From NCBI GenBank assembly GCA_013368315.1, contig JAACJM010000113.1:210524-274523 (forward strand): 64,000 nucleotides of DNA. The letters run 5' to 3'. Origin of the DNA: Tetrapyrgos nigripes (lineage: Eukaryota > Basidiomycota > Agaricomycetes > Agaricales > Campanellaceae). A program made the translations under genes and the position numbers. The notes under the pieces are model-generated. The model did not search any database. It worked only from the letters and a program-made list of their open reading frames with translations, and had not been told where the DNA came from. Below, one piece after another: positions 22,846 through 35,068 of this stretch; the stretch's first letter is position 1; the number at the start of each line of letters is the position of its first letter.

Positions 22846-23197
22846 AGTTTCGCCGACATTCTAGCCATGGAATTCTGTGGAAAGCATGCTTCCCGGGAAG
22901 TGCATCTCGAGTGCACGAGGAAAAGAAATGATCTATACCTGTCATTAGCATTCAATCGCAGAAAATGAACCGATACCGACGTTTAGGACATAGTTTAGTG
23001 GCGGAAGAAAGTCTTGCTACTTGGCCGTTTAGCATTGGAATATTTCCGACGCACTTTGCTCACTTTTGCCGACTCTAACCCTAACCTATAATTTGAAGTA
23101 CTCGACCGCGGCTAAAAACACAAATTGCAAGAAGATACAGCTATAAAAAATACATGGATTATATGTATACATCACTGTAACTACCTAAAAGACAAAA
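22846..23197. other. intergenic, no feature recognised
   Basis: Holds the promoter of the Mtf2-like gene and the 3' flank of the P450 gene, both on the minus strand. A short CTAACCCTAACC string at about 23076 is too short to be telomeric. Confidence 0.5.
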
Positions 23198-25395
23198 TCA
23201 ATCCCTTGAAGCTATTGTGACTCTCAACGGCAGGTTTTCGCCTTTCTCTTCCTCACCCTCCAACGTAGGGACCGTCACCAAACAGGCTTCCCGTCGAAGA
23301 CGTTTGAGGTCTTCAGTAGGCGCAAATTCGAAATTGTTGATGAGCTCCACCAGGGTTGCTTGTACTTCGCACAGTGCAAATTTCCATCCAATGCATGCTC
23401 TAATTCCGCCAGCAAAAGTGAGGCTGCAGATAGCCGTGGTAAGCTCAGGCAATGATATATCAAATATGTCACTGACAGATTTCCATACACGCCTAGAGAG
23501 CGACCTTTCTTGACTGCAGTGTCTCTGAACCACCTATCAGGGTTGAAAACGTCGGCATCTTCTCCGAAAACTTCTTTGTTTCTATAAAATTTGTGTATCA
23601 ACGATTGTGGACACTGAACGCTTGGGAATAACGCACCTGTGATATCCGGCCAGAGAAAGCACGAGTTTCGTTCCTTTTGCGACGGGAAGCTCAGTCAATA
23701 TGTCACCGTTCGTGGCGCGAATCGGTTGAGACAACGGCAAAACATCGTCTCGAGCTGGCCTTCTGTAATTTGCATACACTGCAGGATGGAATCGCAAAGC
23801 TTCCTGTAGAAAGCGAGGTTGACAACATCATCTGCAGCAGGACGAGACACGTACCTTGATGACAGCAGCCATATAAGGCATGTTCTCAAAGTCATTTGCG
23901 ATGAAGTTAGAACGACCCCGGTCGTGGATGCTTTGCTCAGTGACCCGGATTTCTTCCCGGAGCTTGCTTTGTACATCGGGGTGGCGAGCCAGTTCCAGGA
24001 AGAGCCAAGTCATACTTGTCGCACTAGTCTCGTGTCCAGCGAGTAGCAATGTCCTCATCTGAGCGAACATTTCTTCTTCGGTCAGCCGATTAGCAGGGTT
24101 TTCGGAGGCATTGGCTTGGACTATAACCATCACTGTCAGTATTGGCCTTTTTGTCAAGTGTGAAACCTCTCTTACCCAATAAACTGAGGATATCCTTCTT
24201 CTCTTTACCCGTCGTAAGCGCTTCCGTTTTCATGGCGATCAATTCCCTCGCAATGTCATTGGCCAGCTCCGCGGTATGTCTGGCATGCACCATACGCCTG
24301 CTACGAGAATACTGCGATACCAGGCGCAAATACCACAACGGCATGAACGTCTGCATGAAGATGGCCGACCGCGAAGGACGCCCTAGTGTATCCGACCTGA
24401 GAGTAGTTCGTTTGTGAGGGTATTGATCTCTGGGGAATGAACATATGGCTCACATTAAACCGAAGTAGGCCTTCATAAGGGCATTGTCTCTTTCTTCAAG
24501 GGCGCCAAAATGGTAGTCAAAAGCAGCTGACGATCGTGTTAGTTTGTAAGATTCATTATAAAACGACAGATATGGTTACCTTCTCCAAGTGAATCCATAG
24601 TGACTCTGGAGAGCCAAGAGGCAACATTGAGGACGGCAGACTGGTCTGGAGAGCTCGCAATCATGTCGGTCCATTGTGCAGTGAGCTGAGACGAAATTGA
24701 GAACAGCCTGAACCAAGGACGTGAACGCATGCTAACCTGGGCAGACATTCTGCTGAAGATAGGAACAAAAGACTTGGACTCAGGAGCTAGCATCTACATT
24801 TGAGTTTCAGAACAACAGCGAAGTACTGGGAGGTTACCGCCAAATCCAGGAAGCATGGCCTTCCTTTGCCGTTTGTGGATGTCACCTGAAAGGCCAGATG
24901 AACGGATGGTACACAGTTAGAGACGGAATGGTCGTACCGTCTGCCCATAGCAAACCTCGTCCCATGAGGACACGGCTGATCTCCGTCCTTTCAGGCCATT
25001 TCGGGAAATTGTAGCCTTTCGCAAGTTATAATCAGCCTATCATATCCGAGGTATGGAGTTCAAACACCGCCTACCAGAAGTGTGCATGATGTACTGAAGC
25101 GCCTTTGGGTCGGAAATGAGCAGGCGGTCTTCACCAAATATCCCTTTGAAGCGAACAACATCGCCGAACTGCTTCTGCCACTTAAAATCAGCGGCAGCGG
25201 CTTGACTTTGGAAGAGTTCAGGTAGATTTCCTATGAAAGCGTCAGATTTTAGGTAGGACGAAACGTCCTTTACATACCTAGCACAAATGTCTCAGGTTCA
25301 GGTCCAGGGACATGACTGATAGATATACGGGTGAAGCGTTTGTACAGAGCGTACAACCCGCCGAGAAAGAGGAGTGAAGTGAAAAACTGCAACAT
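23198..25395 (-). CDS. cytochrome P450 monooxygenase
   Basis: The minus-strand start at 25395 gives MLQFFTSLLFLGGLYALYK, an N-terminal membrane anchor, followed by HVPGPEPETFVLGNLPELF. Later exons give the usual P450 marks. The helix C region is GRGLLWADGDIHKRQRKAML. The I-helix is RTLLLAGHETSATSMTWLF (AGxxT). The K-helix is EALRFHPAVY (ExxR). The meander is DVFNPDRWF. The heme loop is LTFAGGIRACIGWKFA, fitting FxxGxRxCxG. About twelve small introns are needed. It is predicted to be an ER-bound, NADPH-reductase-dependent monooxygenase. The CYP family and substrate cannot be told from here. The gene starts 365 bp from the divergent DMAC1-like gene, with no other biosynthetic enzymes beside it. 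Confidence 0.88.
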
Positions 25396-25760
25396 GAATG
25401 GGTCAATGAAATGACACAGATGAAACCTTATAGGTACGGACTATATAGTCTTGTAAGACAACAGAGCCATCCGGTGTTTTGAGAATTCCAGGCATGATTC
25501 TCGAATGGATGATGATTGCAAGTGGGGAAAGTTACGAAGACATTTCGACCAGGTTTATATCTGCGCACTCGGAGAACACACATGATCGCCGATTTGTAAA
25601 TTGCGCACATCCGCTCGCAGAAAACCCCAAGATCTCCCCACGAAGATGGCAGCCGGGCATGAATGGGGGCCTTGCTACACCTATAAAAAGTTGGAAGATA
25701 GGAAGCGTGAGTGCGGAAGACACTGCATGACGGCGGCCTGACGCGCGGCAACGCTTAAGC
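25396..25760. promoter_or_regulatory. divergent promoter region, P450 and DMAC1-like gene
   Basis: These 365 bp lie between two outward-pointing start codons. No defined motif was recognised. A run of open frames on both strands here looks fortuitous. Confidence 0.4.
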
Positions 25761-26009
25761 ATGGATTCACCCCAACCACGACCCAAGGACTGCCTAACTT
25801 GCAGATTAGTCGGCACCGCAACCTTTGCATCAGTTGGAAGTTATGCACTCTGGCAATCCAGAGCAGTTGCTCCAGGCACCCCTCTACAGAAACGAATGAT
25901 GGTTGGTGTAGGCATAGGTCAGCAGGCTTTTTCATCCCGTTGTCCTCAAATATAGTACTGAATCTCAGCAGCTCTCCTGGGGGCAGGTGCCGTGAGGTGG
26001 TTTAACTGA
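25761..26009 (+). CDS. DMAC1-like (DUF4536) small mitochondrial membrane protein
   Basis: Two exons (25761-25917 and 25969-26009) give a 65-residue protein. It starts MDSPQPRPKDCLTCRLVGTA, continues FASVGSYALWQSRAVAPG and QKRMMVGVGIG, and after the intron ends AALLGAGAVRWFN. The DCxxCRLVG motif followed by two short helices is the pattern of DUF4536, the domain of human DMAC1 (TMEM261), an assembly factor for the distal membrane arm of respiratory complex I. The exon sum is 198 nt, exactly in frame. Its role in this fungus is inferred from the family. Confidence 0.72.
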
Positions 26010-26113
26010 CAGGTATGCGTAGATCAACTTTCTCTGTCCTCAAGCTTATGCTTCCTTATTTAAAATTCCAGTAAAACTTTGATACACATCTGCTATCATA
26101 CTATAATCCTCAT

Positions 26114-27267
26114 TTACGAGTTGGTGAACTGTGCCTTCCTCTTTTCCGCAAAGGCAGCCATACCTAGACGGTGTTTTTCAAAGCACAGTTTGGAAGCAAG
26201 TTGCGAAAACTTACCTTCTTTCTGATCCTTGGTCGCGAACAAGCCATGGAAGATCCTTCTTTCGAATCTCAGGCCTTCTGCTAGAGTCAACTCATAACCT
26301 GCAATGAGACAATGAGGAATCTTTGCATCAGACCTTTCTCAAGGCGACTCACCTGCATTCACAACTTCCTTGGCAGCTTGGACTGCAATCTGGCCTTTAC
26401 TAGATATTTCCTTGGCCATCGTAATAGCTTCTTCCACGACCTTTCCTTCGCCCTCTCCGACTACGCGACTAACCATCCCCCATTCCGCAGCCTCTTGCGC
26501 AGAAACGTTACGGCCAGTAAGACACATCTCCATAGCACGAGACTTTCCAATCGAACGAACAAGTCTTTGAGAGCCTCCTCCACCAGGAATGACGCCCAGG
26601 TTGATTTCCGGTTGTCCAAACTTGGCAGTGGGAGATGCCAAAATGATGTCACACATAAGAGCCAGCTCGCAGCCTCCTCCGAGCTGGATGTTTGAAACGT
26701 CAGTTAAAAGACTCGACGTAAAGATATGTTAGACGTACCGCGTACCCGCTAACAGCTGCTATGACTGGTTTCCTAAGTTTTGCAATCTGACCCCAGTTTT
26801 CGAGGAAGTTGTTTTTGTACACGTCGGAATCTGTCTGTAGAGTTGAGAGAGTAGTGCAAAAGCAATCTGAGAATAAGCACTGACATTCTTTGTCCTTCAT
26901 TTCCTTGATGTCTGCTCCGGCTGGATTGAATAACACAGTCGTCAATCATGTTCGAGTTACCCCACAGTTTAGACAGCTCACCAGCGAAGGCCTTTTCCGA
27001 GCCCGTCAGCACAATGGCTCCAACAGAATCGTCTGCATCTGCTTCAAACAAAGCCTGGTTGAGTTCCTTGAACAGTGGTGAGCTCAGAGCATTCAATGCT
27101 TTAGGTCTATTGAGCGTGATGAGGGCAACCGAAGGATCCGGTCGCGAAGACAAGATGAACTGATACTCGGTATTGGAGGTGGACATCAATCGGACGGTGG
27201 ACGCTAGGTAAGATGGTTTGATGGTAGCAGGAACGACCCGAAGGGTCCGAGATATGAGGAAGGACAT
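26114..27267 (-). CDS. enoyl-CoA hydratase, mitochondrial (crotonase family)
   Basis: The minus-strand start at 27267 ([20 protein letters not shown]) gives a mitochondrial-type leader ending near [11 protein letters not shown] Met at 27291 would add eight residues. The core reads [40 protein letters not shown] after splicing, and [20 protein letters not shown] then LALMCDIIL (oxyanion hole and first catalytic Glu). Then come [20 protein letters not shown] (second Glu) and [17 protein letters not shown]. The last exons give [20 protein letters not shown] and [15 protein letters not shown]. Six exons. It catalyses hydration of trans-2-enoyl-CoA in fatty-acid beta-oxidation, short-chain type by resemblance. 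Confidence 0.88.
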
Positions 27268-27420
27268 GGGGAAACAGAAGCGTGATCCCATGAGCAGGAC
27301 GCGCACGGTTTTCTTTATTAGCCGACGAGGTACTACTTTGTTCCGAGTTCGTACTCTATCAGCAACTTCTCCCGGTCCCACTGGATTCGAGTAAGTTTAC
27401 TGTGTATTCCAGAAACGGCA

Positions 27421-27574
27421 CGTCATACTCACAATTTCAGAGGTGTAGTAGTATATACATGATCCACCCTTACCCTCAAGTGAATCCGATACTTCAACGT
27501 CAGACTCACAACTTCAGAGGTGTAGTAGTATATACATGATCTACCCTTATCCTTAAGTGAGTCCGACATTTCAA
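27421..27574. repeat. tandem duplication, 2 x 77 bp
   Basis: Copy 1 spans 27421-27497 and copy 2 about 27498-27574. Both contain the 20-mer AGGTGTAGTAGTATATACAT and differ at several scattered bases. The GTGTAGTAG core resembles the complement of the YYTS codons in the third exon of the YCII genes downstream, so the copies may be YCII exon debris. Confidence 0.7.
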
Positions 27575-27839
27575 CGAGTTTCACCAAGGCAAGAATCAAC
27601 ATCATCTTTCTCTATGCTACGGCAAGTAAAACTCCTCAAGATGGCGAGCACGAACTTTGGATCTTTACGCAGCTGAACCTGAACCTGACGAATTTGTGAA
27701 GCTCGTTGAGGTTTGAAAACATGTATCAGCGCAAGAGCTGGAGGTAGGGACTACGGATACACGTCGACTCTGAAGGCAGATAACCAGATGTTGGCTGCTG
27801 GTATCGTTCTGGATCGTCGAGGTTGTGGAAGGAGCGCTA

Positions 27840-28010
27840 TCTCACGCGACGCGACTCGTGAGCAATGTCCGCGTTGTGATCCACGTATCGCTAGCATGGG
27901 TCTCGCATTCTAGGCAGGGTTATACATTGCAAGCTTTCTTTGCGCGGTACACCGGTCTATTTCATGGGATTGGAGTAGCAGGAATCATCATCGGATAAAT
28001 CTGGGAACTG
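27840..28010. repeat. degenerate duplicate of the 3' part of the YCII gene
   Basis: This stretch matches 28255-28410 at roughly 80-85% with small indels. Shared strings include TTTCATGGGATTGGAGTAGC and GTCTCGCATTCTAG. The matching region contains the last YCII exon (ending IPATPIP), so the stretch is a broken copy of that gene end. The rest of 27575-28254 holds no recognisable gene. Confidence 0.6.
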
Positions 28011-28373
28011 CGCAGAGTGTTGGTTGCACTGCTGAGGGTCAGCGGTTCCAGATGGGCTCAGAGTAGGCAACACAGTTTGGGGTTACCCGCTTAGTCGCTT
28101 GCATACATTTTCTTTGCCATCTATATTCGCTGCGCTGGTGTTGAGGCTGAAGTAGCTGTATGTACTTGTCCGTGTTATTTGAAATGCATTACATCTGTAC
28201 AATGAAGCAATAAAGAAGGAATACGATGGTGTAGCAGCACTGGATAAGGCAAGCACTGAGTGAACAATGTCCGCCGCGTTGTGTCCGCGTATCTCTACTA
28301 TGGGGTCTCGCATTCTAGTCAGGGTTTCTGGCTACTATACACTGGATTTCTTTGCACGGTACATCGGTTTATT

Positions 28374-28876
28374 TCATGGGATTGGAGTAGCAGGGATCAT
28401 CGGATAAATTGCCAGTTTCTCTCGATCCCACTGCGACACTATAAGTCATGGAAGTGCCGATGAATGAAGACAACTCACGACTCCGCTTGTGTAGTAGATG
28501 TCCAGCTCGATCTTCTTTCTCACTCTGAAGTACAATGGATCAAGATCATATATCTGACTAGAGGTCTGAACTTACTCCTCGATATCATCAGCTTCAACGA
28601 TAAATACCGAACCCACCATTTTCTTGTTCGGCGTATTGAAAGTTTCTGGAGTTGAAAGCGCCCCGGCTATACCTGGAAGAATCACTACTAATAAGAAATG
28701 ACTATCTCCCCATTGGACGAGGGTATCGTACGGATAAATCCTTCACTGATATTCTCTTTCGCTTTGACCAGATGTTCTGATCTGACAGAGAGACGTCGCT
28801 CAAAAGTGCCTTCCTCGGTCTTGTCCGGTGCATAGACGAGGAATTTGGTCCGGGGTTCGGCTGTGGTTGAAGACAT
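28374..28876 (-). CDS. YCII-domain protein, paralogue 1
   Basis: The minus-strand ATG at 28876 gives MSSTTAEPRTKFLVYAPDKT and EEGTFERRLSVRSEHLVKAK. After introns come IAGALSTPETFNTPNKKMVG, SVFIVEADDIEE, VRKKIELDIYYTSGV and WDREKLAIYPMIPATPIP. This is the YCII fold (dimeric alpha-beta barrel): a short sequence with a central ETF/VGS strand and a late WD(R/P)EK helix. YCII proteins are small and mostly of unknown function; some bacterial relatives are dehalogenase-like. Four exons, about 110 residues. A close paralogue lies just upstream on the same strand, at higher coordinates. Confidence 0.72.
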
Positions 28877-29221
28877 GAATGATGAGGTTGAGATGGGGTG
28901 GAAACAAATTGGGAGAACCAGTCTGCTGTCAAGCAGCAACGGATCGTGAGCGACTTCCGTAAATCCGACTACATATATGATTTTATGTAATATTAATAGT
29001 ATTTCTAGCTAATTTTCCGATCTTCCGATACCATCCTTAACCAGCTCATTAGATACGGTTTGGTTCGAGGTGGATTGCAGCTCATCTGCGTGCTGCGCCG
29101 CGTCAAACTAGAAGTTTTGGTCGTACAAATTTGAAATAGCCCCCTATACATCAACTATACATACAACTATCCGATTAACCGTCTGAACTTAAGTTTTAGT
29201 ACCCACACATCTTCCACCGTG

Positions 29222-29751
29222 TCATGGTATTGAGGTTGCTGGGATGAAGGGTACGATCACAATCTTCTCCGGGTCCCACTTCATGTTATAGACCACGGCA
29301 GAGTAATAAATACACAACTGAAAGTAGCCGATAGAATCCACTTAGTGTAATAAACGTCCTCCTCCACCTGTTTCTTCACCCTAGGTGAGTGGCCATTAAT
29401 ATCTTCAAGGCTGCTATGCAGAATACAAATTATATACTCTTCGATACTGTCAGCCTCACAGATGAATGCTGACCCAACCATTTTCTTGTCGGGTAGTTGG
29501 TATGTTTCTGGAGAGACGAGAACACCACCGACATCTGCGTGTTAACCGTTCGTTCAACAGATCTGGCAGGCGTCGGAATTAGAGCAAGTTTTCGTACGAA
29601 TGAAACCTGAGCTGATATTCTCTTTCGCCTTGACTGGATGATCGGCCCTTACGGAAAGACGGCGTTCAAAAGTGCCTTCCTCTGTCTTGTCTGGTGCGTA
29701 AACTAGAAATCTATGCCGAGTGGGTCCTGAGGATGGTGCTGGGGCAGACAT
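29222..29751 (-). CDS. YCII-domain protein, paralogue 2
   Basis: The minus-strand ATG at 29751 gives MSAPAPSSGPTRHRFLVYAP, then DKTEEGTFERRLSVRADHPV and KAKENISSGFIR. Later exons give GGVLVSPETYQLPDKKMVGS, AFICEADSIEE, VKKQVEEDVYYTK and WDPEKIVIVPFIPATSIP. Intron positions match paralogue 1, so the two arose by tandem duplication. A second ATG directly upstream (29754) would add one Met. Function unknown, as for its neighbour. Confidence 0.74.
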
Positions 29752-29888
29752 CATGGCAGTAAAGAAGAGAGACAGCGAAAGTCAAATGACAATCGCTTTG
29801 ACGGGCCGCGTCCCGCGGTGACGAGCAGGTGAGTATATGTGACTAACATTAACCAATACTTATACACAGGTATACGTATCTGAAAAAA

Positions 29889-32324
29889 TCAGTAGTCTTC
29901 GTCTAACCACTCTAGTTCTAAAACCAAACTTGTGTTGTCTCCACTCAATAAGTCTGCTGCTGCTGACGTTTGTGGCACCTGCGAAGCTTGAGAGATTTGC
30001 AGGTTCTCAAACGCGGTCATGATGTTGTCAGGGACATTTGTAAAATCTATAAAATACGACCATGAAAAGGACTAGTTTCTGGGAATGGAAGAGCTTACCT
30101 TGCAGAAACGGTACACCTATATCATTACCTTCGTCATCAATTTCGGCGTCAAAATGAAGTGGAAGTGGATGCAATGACTTGGGAGCTGGAGGAACAAATG
30201 GAGGAGGAATAAAATCCTTGAAAGCCTCTTCCAAGCACTGCAGCACAGATAAGACCCTCGGTCTTTTTCTCCAATCTTGCCAACACATCCCAATGACATT
30301 CCATACCGCATCTGAGAGCCCAAGAGCAGACGCATCTGAGGGACGTTCAGGTCGAATACCAAGCAAAATCTTGAATACTACCGTCGCATCTCGAGGCCAC
30401 TGATGATACGGAACCTTACCGCTAAAGACCTTCCATCAGAAAGTCAGTATACATGGTTTCTCGTGGAAAGCGAAGATACTCACTTCCCAGATGACCATGC
30501 CCAAGGCGTAAATATCACTTTCAGGAGACTGCCGTCGGCTTTCAGCCTCATCAGGATTAATGACTTCTGGTGCCATCCACCGAACTGAGCCCATGACTGT
30601 AGCTTGAAGTAAGAATCAGATATGACACATAATCGCGACGAAGAAACCTTCTGCAGATGTAGTGATAGCATTGACAGTGTGAGGGTCATAGGTGACGGCA
30701 GTAAGACCAAAATCGGACAATACCGCATGGTACTTGTCGTCTACTAAGATGTTCGCCTGAAAGAAATTTATGCGAGTTAGACAAATCAACACCACCAGAT
30801 AAAGAAGCTATACAAACGCCTTTCAAATCACCATGGATCACACCAATGCTATGCAAATACTTCAGACCTTTCCCAATGTCTACGAGCTATGCAACATGTC
30901 TTGAGAGTCTTCTCATAGAATTGAGGACTGTCTCACCAGTTCCACTCGGTTCGCTTGAGGATGAGCTCGTAAAAACGACATGATGTTTCCATTTGACATC
31001 CATGTGCTGATTAGGCACAGCGGGAAGAGTGTGGTAGAGACTCCAAGAAATCTCAAAATGTTAGGATGGGTGAATCTTCTCCATAAAACGGCTTCCCTAC
31101 AGAAACGCTAGGTCCCGGGTATCAGCCTACGGACGACTGTCATGAATAAAAGTACTAACTTGTCTGACTACCTGCAAGTTTTCTTTGCCATAAATTCTGA
31201 GCACTTTGATGGCGACATCGATCACGGTATCACGTTCTTCATATTTCCCCCGCCAGATGTCAGCGAAACCACCGGATAAAAGTGCTTCTGTGCTGGTCTT
31301 TTCAAGCTGCTTCTCCGAGTTTAGCACGCATGAAGAAGGTAAAGCTCCAAAGACACCACAAAGTCTCCGGAGACGGCGGAGACATTGAAGATATAGTGCC
31401 GAGGTTGGCTCGACAAAATCCATCATCTTTCAGATTCTCAGTCGGTATGAATAAGGTTTAGGGCGAAGGTATAGTACTACTTACCTTGTCCAACAAGTCC
31501 AGAAAATTGGTAGCCTGTCTGTCTTTGAGACTTAACAACGCCTGGGCCTCCTCACGGGATGATAAAAGGATACTAAGAGGTTCCTTCAGCTCTTCACTGT
31601 CAAAAGCTCCAAATTTGGGGGTGTACTGCGTCATTTGGTCCAGAGGCTAGCCAGAAGGAATCATTACGGTGAAAGAAATCCAGAGCAAGAGACGACACTG
31701 TACCGACATGTCGGAAACCTCGTCCGGCATGGAGTGGTGGTAACGAAGTATGGTGCGCTTGAGGTCATTGTGGCAGACGATTTGATCCTTCAAGCTGGAT
31801 TCGGAATATCGTTGGATTTCCTTCGACAATTTGTGGTACCAGCTAGAAGGTAGTCAGCTACCTAGTAGAACCATCTAACAGATTGAAGCGCACGAATATA
31901 TTGCCCGGTTTCGATATCCTTTCCGTCCTTCCCAATCTGCAGCCTTAAATGCCAATGACTTGCGGGCGTATGGTTCGCAGGCCAACACGATCTGCTCCGA
32001 AAGACTTTGATATACTTGCAATAATTTCTGGTACATCTGCATGGTGAGATAGATGCGGTAAATTAGAAGATCAATATCTGGAATGAGCTTTGGATCATCC
32101 GGGAGAGATATAGACGGGTCTGGTAGGGGGACACGGTCAAATATTTCTTCATTTTCTCGGTGGGCGATATGGATGTTGGAGGAATGACCGTACACTGACA
32201 TGACGCGAAGCAAATGCATTTCACACGCCTTCTCTTCTGGTTCTCCCAAATCTGACGGGTGAAAAAAAGTACCATAGGTGAGCATCTTGCAATCATGAAT
32301 GAGGTCTTGATGCGATTGCTTCAT
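29889..32324 (-). CDS. TKL-type protein kinase with long N-terminal region
   Basis: The kinase domain reads LLSGGFADIWRGKYEERDTV (Gly-rich loop), VAIKVLRIYGKENLQ (Lys), NILRFLGVS, GLKYLHSIGVIHGDLKGANI with HGD in place of HRD, LVDDKYHAVLSDFGLTAVTY (DFG), GSVRWMAPEVINPDEAESRR (APE), ESDIYALGMVIWEVFSGKVP and CWQDWRKRPRVLSVLQCLEE. A Pro-rich spacer (IPPPFVPPAPK) and an acidic tail ending LVLELEWLDEDY follow. The N-terminal 350 or so residues start near MKQSHQDLIHDCKMLTYGTF (ATG at 32324) and look helical with no known domain. HGDLK is common in expanded agaricomycete kinases. Active-site Lys, Asp and DFG are present, so it is probably active. Several introns are unresolved between 31430 and 31880. 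Confidence 0.8.
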
Positions 32325-32338
32325 AGATTCACATTCGT

Positions 32339-33287
32339 ATGCAGTTGGACTCTGTAATGACAGAGCTGGCTGTTGCGACAATAGAAACAAGAAACTTCCA
32401 TCCACTCTTTTCTTCCCCTGACAGTGATGCTGACATCGTGTTAGCATGCAAATCGGCCACCGTTTACTATCGCATCCATTCATATACGCTGAAAACCGCA
32501 AGCGGCTTCTTCAGGACCATGTTTTCGCTCCCTCAGAAGAACTATGACACCCTGTCAAATGAGGTCATATATCTCGAGGAGGATGAGGCTACCTTGGACG
32601 CAGTCTTTCGAATGATATCGGGACTTCCTCTGCCGCCTATAGACTCCTATGACCAAGTGGATTTGATGCTAGATGCCATCGAGAAATATGACATGCCTGG
32701 CCCTCTTTCCATTATCCGAATCATGGTCATGACTCCTTCACTTTTGAACCAACCCTTCCGCCTTTACCCGATAGCTACCAGGTTTGGATGGGATGCGGAA
32801 GCGAAGTACGCTTCCTCCCAAACCTTGTCATATAACCTGTATGATCCAGAACACCGGCCAGGGCTCGCAAAGCTTTCGACTGACGCTCTATTGAGGCTCT
32901 TTGAGCTGCACCATGCCAGGCGAGAAGGGTACGTACCGCGACTCTGTTCATTCAAGCGCAGTAACTGATTGACTCTGCAGCATCCGCCAGCGCCTCAATG
33001 ACCCCCCCTTTGTCGTCTCGTCTGGCACTAACGCTACGTGTAGTGCCTGTCATCGTCCGATTGACCATCATACATGGAGGGAACTGAAATACAAGATCAT
33101 ATTAGAGATGGATGTCAGACCCCTCGGAGACACAGTTCTCGAACCTGGTTTATCCAGTTGGCCAGAAGCACAAGCATGCTGGCAAGCCAAGTGTCCGGAA
33201 TTCTCATGTTCTCGGTTCCTGTATGACAAGAACGAGACTGTCCGTGTCATCCGAGATTGTGTGGAGCAGTTACCCAAGACGATATAA
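32339..33287 (+). CDS. BTB/POZ-domain protein
   Basis: The start is at 32339 (MQLDSVMTELAVATIETRNF) or at the in-frame Met at 32357. The BTB core reads PDSDADIVLACKSATVYYRI, HSYTLKTASGFFRTMFSLPQ, VIYLEEDEATLDAVFRMISG, YDQVDLMLDAIEKYDMP. One intron (about 32930-32979) leads to RQRLNDPPFVVSSG, a CSACH pair, and a cysteine-containing end with WQAKCPECSCSRFLYD and VIRDCVEQLPKTI. This small, lineage-expanded basidiomycete class has an unknown partner; BTB domains usually dimerise or bind Cul3. Its start lies only 14 bp from the start of the divergent kinase gene, so one of the two starts may be misplaced. Confidence 0.78.
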
Positions 33288-34079
33288 GATTCGGAACAGT
33301 CTTTATATATCTTACTCCCCTTCGACCTTTGTTTTGTTTTTGCTTTCTGTATCATATATTGGGAAACACGTAATGAATTGTCGTTTATGCTTTTTTCGTC
33401 CTCCAATTCCTCCTGGGCATGTTAAACAGTCGGCCGGGGCCTCTTTCGATTCGGTCGACGTTTGTCCTTACAACACACGTCTGCGACTTCACTCGAATAA
33501 CATGGCTGTCTCCATTACATGTGTCGATGTCGTGAACGTCTGGTCTTTTCTCGGCTTGTCAAACAGACGACCTTCTCTGCAGCAGTTCACTGGCAGAAAC
33601 CGCGGCAGCTCTTGTCGACAATGATACTACCTTCGCCAGCGCTGTAGTACGATATCGAGAATATTTCCGCTGCTTCTCCCTCAACTTGAAGCTTCCGTGA
33701 CCATTCAACATCACCATACATCAAAGGAGACTCTGAGGCCCATGTCACCGGACTTGCCTGCGGTGAGTATCAAATTTGCATCCTGTCTGGATCTTAAAAG
33801 TGTAGACGAAGTCGCAACTACCAACATTCGAAGTCTGACGATGTATTACTCTCTGATTGAAGTTTCATCCCCAACAGTCTTCATTGACACAAGTAAACTG
33901 TTTGTGTTACATGTTATTTCCATTGCTGATAGATAGTTACAAACGCGAGCGAGGGAAGGAAAAGAAGTTCGTGTATACATGATACGAGATTGAGATTGCT
34001 TTCCGAGAGGTTGCGTTTCCACTGAAGATCATTCTCCAGTGTTTTAGTACAATGACAATCCATCCCTACGCAACTTAGT
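33288..34079. other. unassigned, possible coding debris
   Basis: On the plus strand one frame at 33595-33702 reads AETAAALVDNDTTFASAVV then RYREYFRCFSLNLKLP and stops. I cannot extend it into a gene or name a family. The rest shows nothing. Confidence 0.3.
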
Positions 34080-35068
34080 TCAGTGTCCACCGACCAAAGG
34101 GGCACGTTCTTCATCTTCGAGGCGCACTCCTCTGACGCGAGTAGAGAGACCATAAGCTCCCTTAACGACCCAAATCAGCGAAAGGATAGCGAACACCAAA
34201 GCAGACCAGTGGATGAATCCAGTGGTTCTTTGCTCGGCGAAGATAGCAAAGAGTGACCAGCAAATGGCGATACTAGCAGGCAGGTCACCCTCAGGAGAGG
34301 AGAAAGCGTAAGTGGCCGAAGTGGCTTCGAGGAAGAACCTGTACAGAGTTACATGAATTCCCTTAGTGCTCACTAAGGGGATTAAGAGGAATTAGTGAAC
34401 TTACAGGGCAAGGAAGACAAGAACTTTAGTCCAAACGCCAGCTGGTTTCTCGAGCGCATTGACACCAAAGGCCTCGAAGATGGTCAAGACTACGAGGACT
34501 GTGGTCCATCCGTGGTAGAGAGAAAAAGGAAGGTGGACGAAGAGTTCGTCGGCGACAGACTCGGCAGTGTGATGTTTCTTGACGACGTAATAGATATGGG
34601 TGACTGCGGATGAGACGAAGAGAGCGAAGACAAAGGCCACGATGTAATGGTGAGTGGCCCAGAGGTTGACGTAGATGGCGTTCAAAATGGCTAGCAAAGG
34701 GAGGCGCCAAGAGATACCGTCAATGATGACACGCTTGCCATTAGGGAAGAATTGGTAGATGATAGTTCCGAGCAGAAGGAGGTGAATCAAAGACCTAGAC
34801 GAGATTGAGCGCTCTAACTTGAAGATTCAGAAGAACACGACATACCAAATGAGAAAAGCCCAAGCAGCTGGGGTGATGTAGGTGATTTTGCCAGTGAAGT
34901 AAATGTTACTGGGAGATGCGACGGTGTAGATATTTGAGCCTAAGAACAAGACATAGCAAATAACGTTGACGATCTGTTTAGAGCAAACTGCTGTTAGAGT
35001 ACGGCGACGGAAAACGGTAGAAAAGAGCTTGCCTTGAGCAGGATGCCGCTTGTCCAGGAGTCAGACAT
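34080..35068 (-). CDS. TspO-related (tryptophan-rich sensory protein-like) multi-pass membrane protein
   Basis: The minus-strand ATG at 35068 begins [20 protein letters not shown]. After introns come [122 protein letters not shown] and [10 protein letters not shown]. It ends [19 protein letters not shown]. About eight membrane helices, with the TPAxWAFxIW signature also seen in bacterial proteins annotated as tryptophan-rich sensory proteins. The acidic dileucine-like tail (EERAPLV) suggests an endomembrane protein. Physiological role unknown. Confidence 0.65.

Noticed and set aside
23076..23090. CTAACCCTAACC string resembling telomere repeats
   Set aside because: Only about two units; no array, so not an interstitial telomere.
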